From contig CAWEXG010000006.1 in NCBI GenBank assembly GCA_963812965.1, positions 62,001-126,000 on the forward strand: DNA of 64,000 nt, given 5' to 3'. The notes under the pieces are model-generated. The model had not been told where the DNA came from, did no database searches, and worked only from the letters and a program-made list of their open reading frames with translations. Within the stretch, counting starts at the first letter, position 1, and every line of letters begins with the position of its first letter. The DNA is from DASXMT01 sp963812965 (lineage in GTDB: Bacteria > Actinomycetota > Acidimicrobiia > Acidimicrobiales > RAAP-2). Below are positions 57,373-64,000 of the stretch, piece by piece. Both the position numbers and the translations under genes were made by a program.

Positions 57373-57873
57373 TCATTGGTACACCTTACGGGGGAAGACG
57401 GCGTGGGGTCCGTTGACCCGATCGAGAAAGACCAGTCCGTCCAAGTGGTCGAGCTCGTGGAGAACGGCCCTGGCCTCGAACGCGTCTACCTCGAAGGTAC
57501 GCCGCTCACCGTTGCCATCCAGCCCGGCCACCGTCACCGTCGTCGCTCGAGCCACGTCCCCGGTGAGGTCGGGCACGCTCATGCACCCTTCACGGGACAT
57601 CTCGTGTCCGCTGCACGAGACGAGCTCCGGATCGAACAGGACGAACGTGCCGTGGCACGAGCGCGCCTTGCGGTGTCCAGTCACGTCAACGACGAAGGCG
57701 CGGACACCTGCTCCGATCTGAGGAGCGGCCAAGCCGACGCACCCCGGCGAGACTCGCATGGTGTCAACCAGGTCTTCCGCCAGTGCACGGGCGGCGTCGT
57801 CGATGCGACCGACAGCGACCGCTGGCGTGGTCAGGACGTCGTGCGCGAGGGTCAGGACGGGTCGGACGGTCAT
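57373..57873 (-). CDS. def: Peptide deformylase
   Basis: The 166-residue enzyme shows all three motifs: PGCVGLAAPQIG (GxGLAAxQ), EGCMSVPDL (EGCxS, metal Cys) and VLHELDHLDGLVF (HExDH, two His ligands and catalytic Glu). It removes the formyl group from nascent proteins. Length is normal. It starts at an ATG at 57873; the next upstream stretch (57880-58050) is non-coding and carries a dispersed repeat. Confidence 0.95.
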   Translation of the reverse strand: MTVRPVLTLAHDVLTTPAVAVGRIDDAARALAEDLVDTMRVSPGCVGLAAPQIGAGVRAFVVDVTGHRKARSCHGTFVLFDPELVSCSGHEMSREGCMSVPDLTGDVARATTVTVAGLDGNGERRTFEVDAFEARAVLHELDHLDGLVFLDRVNGPHAVFPRKVYQ

Positions 57874-57940
57874 GGAGCGAGCGTGTCCAGTGAAGCTACT
57901 GCCCCATCAGGCCAGGTCGACCGCGCTCACGACAAGTGCA

Positions 57941-57995
57941 CGGTTCGTTCCTGGCATGGATGAGGACGCAGAAGTGGCCGAAGCTACGTCGAGGA
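57941..57995. repeat. Dispersed ~52-bp repeat, copy 2
   Basis: GGTTCGTTCCTGGCATGGAT...GAGGACGCAGA...CTACGTCGAGGAC matches 2642-2693. It lies in the gap between def and the ACT-domain gene. Confidence 0.6.
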
Positions 57996-58059
57996 CAAGG
58001 ACACCGCCAAGGGCGAAGCCGGCTGGCACGACAGGGTGAAGACAGTGGCTGACGGGACA

Positions 58060-58650
58060 CTAGAGAACGTCGACCTCGCCGCGATGAGCGTGGCACTGCA
58101 CGCCGAATGCCTCAACCGCTTCGACCACGGCGGCAACTGCTGCCGGCGCGTCCACCTCCGGGGCAAACCCGACGGTGAGGGTCATCACGTAGACAGGAGT
58201 TCCCTCGGTCCCCACCAAGCGGCTCGACAGGTCGACGACGGTGCCCCCGGCTTCGGCCAACGTCTCGGCAGCCCGGTGCACGATGCCGGGTTTATCCGCG
58301 CCATGCACGGAGAGCACGAAGACCGAACCCTCGGCCTGAGGGTCGAGAGACGCCTGGTCGGTGCTTTGCTCAAGGGGTGATCGGTCGTTGCCGTGCCGGG
58401 GGTCATCGCTCATCGGCTGTACAGCGACAACCAGGTTGAGAGCGTCGGCCACAGGGCGGAGCGCTGCCTCGACGACCTCCGCCTCCACACCGTCCGGGAC
58501 ATCGATGACCAGGAGCACAACGAAGTGGCCCCGCAACATGCTCATGGTCGAGTCTTCGAGGTTGCACCCCTGATCGACCAGTACGCCGGTCAGTGCAGCC
58601 ACGATCCCGGGCCGATCCACACCGACGGCGGTAAGCGCCATATGAGTCAT
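58060..58650 (-). CDS. Double ACT-domain protein (GcvR-like)
   Basis: About 196 residues from the ATG at 58650 (MTHMALTAVGVDRPG); upstream in-frame sequence lacks family character. Two ACT domains are seen: VGVDRPGIVAALTGVLVDQG near the N-terminus and VHGADKPGIVHRAAETLAEA after residue 110. This matches GcvR-like ACT repeat proteins, which sense amino acids and control glycine-cleavage or related genes. Ligand unknown. Confidence 0.85.
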   Translation of the reverse strand: MTHMALTAVGVDRPGIVAALTGVLVDQGCNLEDSTMSMLRGHFVVLLVIDVPDGVEAEVVEAALRPVADALNLVVAVQPMSDDPRHGNDRSPLEQSTDQASLDPQAEGSVFVLSVHGADKPGIVHRAAETLAEAGGTVVDLSSRLVGTEGTPVYVMTLTVGFAPEVDAPAAVAAVVEAVEAFGVQCHAHRGEVDVL

Positions 58651-58799
58651 ATCCCCAGTTCTGCACACCAGGTGGCGTCGTGTCAACGTGATCGACTTCC
58701 CGCTGGTTCCCGAGACAGGAGCGCGAGCACGAGCCGGCAGAAACCCCGATGAACAGCCTTCCGATTTCGCTCCGTCTATCCGTCTATCCGTTGGGCCTC

Positions 58800-59156
58800 T
58801 CAGAACAGCCCGGGAGGCGGGTCTTCGCCGTCGCCGGTCTCAACATCCTCGATGTCCTCCTCGATTTCGTCGACGAGCTCCTCTTCGGCGTCGGCGTCGG
58901 CGTCGGGACGGCCGATCGCCTCGAGACGAGGTACGAGCTCCTCCACCTGCATCCGGGTCCGACGGAGTCGCCGGTCGAGCTCATCGACGATCTCGGTTGC
59001 ACGTTCCAGTCGCTCCACCAGACGATCGACGTCGATGACACCGGCCTCGAACTCCTCGATGATCCCATCGAGCTCCTGGCCAGCAGCCGAGTAGGTCAGG
59101 TCGGCTACAGCCGGATCAGCTGAGCTCCCGGCTCCACCGTCAGTACCTCGTGCCAT
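58800..59156 (-). CDS. xseB: Exodeoxyribonuclease VII small subunit
   Basis: About 118 residues; the ATG at 59156 is preferred (GAGGAG 8 nt upstream). The core LTYSAAGQELDGIIEEFEAG then DVDRLVERLERATEIVDELD matches XseB's two-helix fold (S...LExIVxxLExG...LExxLxxFExG). It has an acidic C-terminal extension (DADADAEEELVDEIEEDIED) longer than usual. It lies 54 bp downstream of xseA, with which it forms exonuclease VII. Confidence 0.85.
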   Translation of the reverse strand: MARGTDGGAGSSADPAVADLTYSAAGQELDGIIEEFEAGVIDVDRLVERLERATEIVDELDRRLRRTRMQVEELVPRLEAIGRPDADADAEEELVDEIEEDIEDVETGDGEDPPPGLF

Positions 59157-59210
59157 CACCGTGCTCCTCGCTGTTCGGTCGTTCTGTGCTGTTCGGTCGT
59201 CATATAGTGC

Positions 59211-60635
59211 TCAGTTCTCACGTACCAGCCCCGCCTGGTCGGCCACCACCGAGGTGATGGCACCGTCGGCCACCTCGGTAGTCAGTCTGTCCCCAGCGGC
59301 TGCAGCGGCTACCGATCGAACCACGTCCCCGTTGTGGTCCCTGGTAACCGAGTAGCCCCTGTCGAGTTGGCGTTGGTAGTCGTAGGCAGCAAGCAGCCGG
59401 CGCCACTGAGTCGTCTGCCGTTGCTCGTGCCCAAGCTGTCGTTCAGGCAACACTGCCAGCAGTGCTGCCTGTCTGGCGATGACCCGATCGGCGTCCTCGA
59501 GCACCCGGACCGCTGCCTTGCCAACCGACGCACCTCGGCCGGCCAGAAGCTGGGCATGCACATCGAGCTGTCCCTGCACCACCCCCCGCACTGCGAATGC
59601 CCGATGAGCCAACCGCTCGCCATGACGGCCTAGCTGCATTCGGGCCCCGGTGCTCAACCGTCGCCGGGAACGCCCGAGATGGTCGTCCGATTCAACGACG
59701 ACGCTACCGGCCAGACGGCCGATGAGCGCACCTGCCTCAATGGCGGACTCCCAACATGCTGCGGCCCGTCCGGCCAGCTCCTGCCCGCACTCGGTCGGGG
59801 TGATGAACGATCGATTGGCGACCTCGTCAGCCACCGACTGGTCCCCTGTATGCCCAATACCCGTCCACACCGGCTTTGTGGACATAGCGATCGCCCGCGC
59901 CACCGGCTCGGTGTCGAAGGTGGCCAGGTCGCCCTTCGAGCCGCCACCCCGGACGACGACCACGAGATCGCAGTCCGTCTTCCCGAGACGACCGATGGCC
60001 GCCGCCACCGAGGCCGGTGCCTCCCGTCCCTGGACCTGGGTGGGAGCGATCCGCACCTCGAAACCGAAGCCCGACGTCTCGAGCTGACCGATGAAGTCCC
60101 GATAGCCCTCGGTGCCGGGGCTGGTCACCAACCCGATGACGAGCGGGACGGACGGGAGGGGAAGCGAACGGTTCCGGTCCAACAACCCTTCATCGGTCAA
60201 CGCCTTGATCAGGCGGAGGCGCTCGGCAGCCAACTTTCCCAGGAGGGCATCCGTGTCCAACTCGGAGAGGATGAAGCTGATATCACCCCGAGGTTTATAC
60301 AGCTGCACTTCCCCGCGGACCCGGACCACGAGACCGGCGTCGAGTGCGATGCCCAACTGGTCGAGAGTGGCCCGGACCCGGGCCCACCGACTGGACCAGC
60401 ACACCATCTTCAGCACCGGGGCTCCCATGTCCTGGGCCCCGGACGGGTCGATCAGGTCGATGTAGCAGTGACCCCGTGAGCTCACATTGAACGAGCGGAC
60501 TTCGCCCGAGACCCAGACCTCGCCGGGCAGCGCGGCGTGCAGCGCCTGGTCCACTCGATCGTAGAGATCGGCGATGGAGAGAGACGGACGATCTGACACG
60601 GCAACATCGGTGTCCCGCGTGGAAGGTGGTGTCAC
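59211..60635 (-). CDS. xseA: Exodeoxyribonuclease VII large subunit
   Basis: The 474-residue product has the N-terminal OB fold (GEVWVSGEVRSFNVSSRGHC, YIDLIDPSGAQ) and the catalytic domain (LVIGLVTSPGTEGYRDFIGQ, DLVVVVRGGGSKGDLATFDT, STKPVWTGIGHTGDQSVADE). A long coiled-coil region and the terminal LDRGYSVTRDHNGDVVRS follow. The enzyme degrades single-stranded DNA into oligonucleotides in repair. The His in GIGHTGD and the usual GHxxD motif are present. Operon with xseB. Confidence 0.93.
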   Translation of the reverse strand: MTPPSTRDTDVAVSDRPSLSIADLYDRVDQALHAALPGEVWVSGEVRSFNVSSRGHCYIDLIDPSGAQDMGAPVLKMVCWSSRWARVRATLDQLGIALDAGLVVRVRGEVQLYKPRGDISFILSELDTDALLGKLAAERLRLIKALTDEGLLDRNRSLPLPSVPLVIGLVTSPGTEGYRDFIGQLETSGFGFEVRIAPTQVQGREAPASVAAAIGRLGKTDCDLVVVVRGGGSKGDLATFDTEPVARAIAMSTKPVWTGIGHTGDQSVADEVANRSFITPTECGQELAGRAAACWESAIEAGALIGRLAGSVVVESDDHLGRSRRRLSTGARMQLGRHGERLAHRAFAVRGVVQGQLDVHAQLLAGRGASVGKAAVRVLEDADRVIARQAALLAVLPERQLGHEQRQTTQWRRLLAAYDYQRQLDRGYSVTRDHNGDVVRSVAAAAAGDRLTTEVADGAITSVVADQAGLVREN

Positions 60636-61169
<534 letters not shown>

Positions 61170-61280
61170 AGGACACGAATCGGACACAGCAGAACGGGCA
61201 TCCACGGCAGTCCGTGTCGAGTCCGGCCACAGGTGGGAGTAGACATCGAGCGTCGTCCTCGCCAGTTCTTGCTCACTCAC
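61170..61280 (-). pseudogene. Tyrosine recombinase (phage-type integrase) C-terminal remnant
   Basis: The minus-strand frame from the GTG at 61280 begins VSEQELARTTLDVYSHLWPD then STRTAVDA. TTLDxYxHLWPDSxxRTRxAVDA is the usual C-terminal end of actinobacterial tyrosine integrases, containing the nucleophilic Tyr. Nothing of the catalytic R..HxxR part lies upstream, so only the tail remains. A tRNA-Ala fragment about 1 kb away supports a former integrative element. Confidence 0.55.
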
Positions 61281-61463
61281 CAGGTCTCCTCCTCATGCTG
61301 GAGACCTCATGTGTAACCCGTATCTGTCAGTTTTAGACGCTGACGCACCTAAGCTGTTGCAATAGACCTCAAAGTCGCTAAAGGCCGTCTCGTAGAGGTA
61401 GACCTGGGTGCAGGCCAGCAGATGGAGCTGAGCTCAGGCGAGGGTGCTGGTACCCTGAGAGCT

Positions 61464-61652
61464 ATGGCAGCGCAGCCCGTAATGACCGCAGAGGAGTGGT
61501 TTGAGCGTATGCGCCAGGCCGGCCCACCGACCGCCGATGACGTACCGATCACCCGCGACGGCCGTCGCCTCGAATCCCCCGAGGCCGTGAAGGCATGGCT
61601 GGCTGATCTGGCCGCCCGGCGCCTCGCCGCCGGCGCCGATGCCAACGCCTGA
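61464..61652 (+). CDS. Small antitoxin-like protein
   Basis: The 62-residue product from the ATG at 61464 (MAAQPVMTAEEWFERMRQAG) is acidic and helical, followed by DGRRLESPEAVKAWLADLAA. I do not recognise a named family, but small helical proteins of this kind precede nucleotidyltransferase toxins. It overlaps the next gene by 14 bp, so the two are coupled. A 42-bp longer in-frame start exists but adds unrelated residues. Confidence 0.6.
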   Translation: MAAQPVMTAEEWFERMRQAGPPTADDVPITRDGRRLESPEAVKAWLADLAARRLAAGADANA

Positions 61653-62174
61653 CGGCCCTCCTCACGACCTATCCCGCCTGATCGAGGCCTTGGACCGCCA
61701 CGGGGTCGAGTACCTGGTGTGTGGGGGAGCCGCAGCTGTCGCCTACGGTGCCGAACGACCGACCGACGACGCCGACTGCGTGGTACGTCAGGCGCGGGCC
61801 AACCTCGACCGTCTTGCGAACGCCATGCGGGAGCTGCATGCCCGCCTCCGGGTGGCGGGCCTGATGTGATGAAGGCCCGCCTGCTACCCGTCCAGCTCGA
61901 TGGCGGCACCCTGGCAGACCTCTCGCTCACCACGTGGATGACCGACGCTGGACCGTTCGACGTGCTCGACGGCCTGGAGACATCAGATGGCCGCCTCGTG
62001 CCCTACGAGGAGCTGGCCGAGCGAGCGACCGTGCTCCAAGGCCACGGGTTCGTGATCCGAGCTGCGGCGTTGGAGGACATCATCCGGGCGAAGGAACGGG
62101 CCAATCGGCCCAAGGATCGCGAGGCTCTGCCCGAGCTGCGCGCCTTACGCGATGCCGGAGCCGGAGACGCCTGA
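61639..62174 (+). pseudogene. Nucleotidyltransferase (AbiEii/DUF6036-like toxin), one frameshift
   Basis: From the ATG at 61639 the product reads ALDRHGVEYLVCGGAAAVAY then GAERPTDDADCVVRQ. This is the GG(S/A)xAxxxxGxxRxTxDxD active site of AbiEii/DUF6036-type nucleotidyltransferases. It breaks near 61860 (after LRVAGL); another frame continues ARLLPVQLDGGTLADLSL, LEDIIRAKERANRPKD and LPELRALRDA to 62174. One missing base explains it. Related MenT/AbiEii toxins add nucleotides to tRNA or other targets. Overlap with the small upstream gene suggests a toxin-antitoxin pair. Confidence 0.72.
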
Positions 62175-62297
62175 CAAGAATCCCCGTCCGCCCTGAACGA
62201 GGACATGGTTCGTCACTCGGCTCCGAGGTCCACCGGCCGGTCGGGACACCCCGGTCGCCGACACCGGGTGATTCGAGTCCTTCTAGCCCGCACCCGG

Positions 62298-62343
62298 TGG
62301 AGACGATCGGACTCGAACCGGCAACCACCTGCTTGCAAAGCGC
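62298..62343 (-). tRNA. 3' half of tRNA-Ala(TGC), probable attachment-site remnant
   Basis: On the minus strand GCTTTGCAAGC is an Ala anticodon loop (TGC within TTTGCAA). It is followed by a variable region, GGTTCGAGTCC (T arm) and a CGTCTCCA acceptor end. The matching D arm and 5' acceptor strand are missing, so this is not a full tRNA. A 3' tRNA half is what integrative elements carry as their att site. The rest of 62175-62625 has no gene. Confidence 0.65.
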
Positions 62344-62452
62344 CAGCCCCAGCCCCTTATTGATCTGGCCGCCGTGTGCCGAGCAGATCGTGTCAGTGCT
62401 TCGTCAACGATGCAGTCGTCATGGACTATCCCGATAGTGAGGCAGAAACTGC

Positions 62453-62487
62453 GTGACCCCCGTCCGGGGTTAGGGGGCGGGGGTCAC
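62453..62487 (-). terminator. Conserved 3' hairpin downstream of propeller gene C
   Basis: GTGACCCCCG and CGGGGGTCAC pair perfectly over 10 bp around the same 15-base loop as copies A and B. The stem differs from B by a paired change (GGTCC/GGACC versus GACC/GGTC), so base-pairing is maintained. Confidence 0.72.
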
Positions 62488-62625
62488 ACACCGTGAGCCG
62501 GTTCCCGAGCTGGTGGAGCTGGGTTCCTGTGGCGTTCTGTTGGTGTTTCTGTGTCCGTGGGCCCGCTGGCCCCTGAGGCAGAAAGGCTCTCAGGGACAGC
62601 GAGTCTCACGTCCTTCTTGGAGTTC

Positions 62626-64000
62626 CTACGGTGCGATGCCAACCATCGGGGTGGTCGTCGCCCCAACCGCCGATCCGCTGAACGGGGCGTTGCCGAAGGT
62701 GAAGATGCCGCCGTCAGCTGCTCCGATCCAGTAGCCGCCTCCACCTGGAGTGGGAGTGAGGCCGATAACCGGTGCGATCGAGTGGCCGGCGGCCGAACCG
62801 TGGAAACCGGCATCCCCGAACGTGAACACACCGCCGTCTTTGGCCACGAGCCAGTAGCCACCTCCATCTGAGGTGACAGCCATACCGACAACCGGGGCGT
62901 TGAGCGTCTGGCCGCCTTCCGAGCCGAGGAACGGCGCGTCGCCGAAGGTGAAGATGCCGCCGTCGGCTGCCACCAGCCAGTAGCCACTCCCGTCTGGTGT
63001 TGGTGCCATGCCGACAACCGGCTGGTTCAGGTGTTGGCCGCCTTCCGATCCGTAGAAGGTGGCGTCGCCGAAGGTGAAGATGCCGCCGTCAGCGGCAACC
63101 AGCCAATAGCCCTTGCCGTCAGGCGTTGCAGCGATCCCAACGATCGGGGCGTTCAGGTGTTGGCCGCCTTCTGATCCGTAGAAGGTGGCATTACCGAAGG
63201 TGAAGACTCCTCCGTCTGCTCCTACCAGCCAGTAGCCCTTGTTGTCAGGCGTCGCTGCTATGCCGACGATAGGAGCGTTGAGGGCTCCGCTCTCCGATCC
63301 GTAGTTCCCGGCGTTCCCGAACGTGGTGACCGTGCCGTTGGAGGCTACGACCCGATACCCGGTGGTGGACGGTGTCAGCACCGTGAGAGTGGCGGGGTTC
63401 GTAGTGGCGTCAGGTCCCGCACTGTTCGTGAACACGGCCTCGTACTCGTTGCCGTTGTCCGAGGCCGTGGCAGCCGGGGTGGTGTACGAGTCCGATGTTG
63501 CACCGGCGATGTCGGTCCAGGTATTACCGCCGTTCTTTGACACCTGCCACTGGACGGTTGGGGTGGGATCACCACTGGCAACAGCCGTGAAGGTCGCTAC
63601 CGCGCCGGCCGAGGCTGTCTGGTTCGTCGGCTGGGCGGTCACCGATGGCGCCGTGCCCACTTGGAAGTTCACTGGATCGGACGTTTGAGCCGGTGTGGGA
63701 CCACCACTCCATATCGCCGTCAACGTGTGTACGCCAGGTGCCAGAGACGTTGTGGTGAGGGTGGCGATGCCGGCACCAGGGTATCTAAAGCTCGGGACAC
63801 CGACCGTCCCGAGATCAGTGGTCCCGTCGAAAAAGTCCACCTGTCCAATAGTGGGATCGCCGTTGCAGTCCGAGGGTGTGGGATACACCGTGGCGGTCAG
63901 GGTCACCGGCGTACCGACGGAGGCTGAACCAGCCGGACTCGTCGTCAGCGTCGTCCCAGATACGTCAACCTGTTGGACGACGGCAGGTGCCGTCGGGTCG
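62626..64000 (-). CDS. Secreted Ig-like/beta-propeller protein C, C-terminal part (runs off right edge)
   Basis: The frame is open from the window edge to the TAG at 62626, about 457 residues. An Ig-like domain (VDFFDGTTDLGTVGVP...HTLTAIWSGGPTPAQTS) and an I-set-like domain (PTVQWQVSKNGGNTWTD) come first. Six 42-residue propeller units follow (GYRVVASNGTVTTFGNA first, then five GYW.. units). The order is that of genes A and B, but without frameshifts. It ends TPMVGIAP with no sorting signal. The 5' end, where a poly-G tract would lie, is outside the window. Confidence 0.85.
   Translation of the reverse strand, partial: DPTAPAVVQQVDVSGTTLTTSPAGSASVGTPVTLTATVYPTPSDCNGDPTIGQVDFFDGTTDLGTVGVPSFRYPGAGIATLTTTSLAPGVHTLTAIWSGGPTPAQTSDPVNFQVGTAPSVTAQPTNQTASAGAVATFTAVASGDPTPTVQWQVSKNGGNTWTDIAGATSDSYTTPAATASDNGNEYEAVFTNSAGPDATTNPATLTVLTPSTTGYRVVASNGTVTTFGNAGNYGSESGALNAPIVGIAATPDNKGYWLVGADGGVFTFGNATFYGSEGGQHLNAPIVGIAATPDGKGYWLVAADGGIFTFGDATFYGSEGGQHLNQPVVGMAPTPDGSGYWLVAADGGIFTFGDAPFLGSEGGQTLNAPVVGMAVTSDGGGYWLVAKDGGVFTFGDAGFHGSAAGHSIAPVIGLTPTPGGGGYWIGAADGGIFTFGNAPFSGSAVGATTTPMVGIAP

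Noticed and set aside
62240..62295. A second tRNA on the plus strand (GATTCGAGTCC, then AGCCCGCACC)
   Set aside because: The arms around TTCGAGT do not pair and no anticodon arm is found.

Overview
The window is high-GC DNA that reads as an actinobacterial chromosome, most likely from class Acidimicrobiia. That placement is inferred from actinobacterial steroid-catabolism enzymes, many acyl-CoA ligases and dehydrogenases, SipW-type signal peptides and large secreted proteins carrying GYWLVAxDGGIFTFGDA repeats. It was not tested by database search.

Layout. 1-8.8 kb is an accessory zone: the start of a DUF3800 gene (left edge), a fused HipB-HipA toxin gene, a HEPN protein with a small partner, a class E sortase, a GNAT, two VOC proteins, a BrnT/BrnA-type pair and an FAD oxidoreductase. 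8.8-11.5 kb is a FadE28/FadE29-like acyl-CoA dehydrogenase operon with a KstR-type box upstream. 11.5-17.4 kb encodes three SipW-type exported proteins, the last with six 107-108 aa Ig-like repeats. 17.5-27.1 kb holds a thiolase, class II DAHP synthase, an MNT-HEPN pair and two acyl-CoA ligases, one joined to an SDR through a repeat linker. 27.1-38 kb holds an amidase, a MazF fragment and two paralogous secreted Ig/propeller proteins (A and B). 38-39.2 kb is a RES-Xre module. 39.2-44.3 kb is a methylhexahydroindanone propionate (HIP) catabolism cluster (fadE30-ipdF-fadD3-ADH). 44.5-61 kb is mostly housekeeping: msrB, GH15, ssb, a PerR/rubrerythrin/DUF3501 peroxide set, a GlpD/AGPS-like/GlpK set, an FAD reductase, an MBL hydrolase, def, an ACT protein and xseB-xseA. 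61-64 kb has an integrase remnant, a nucleotidyltransferase module, a 3' tRNA-Ala fragment and a third propeller paralog (C) running off the right edge.

The most striking signal is in the 5' ends of propeller genes A and B. Each has a consensus sigma-70 promoter, a conserved leader, an AGGGGG ribosome-binding site and a poly-G tract inside the coding region. The tract is 9 G in A and 10 G in B; only 10 G joins the start codon in frame to the signal peptide. This looks like an ON/OFF contingency switch. A terminator-shaped hairpin follows immediately.

Caveat: about thirty one-base frameshifts break otherwise intact genes in 0.8-38 kb, with a few more near 57 and 62 kb. Many may be sequencing or assembly indels, and this also limits confidence in the poly-G lengths.
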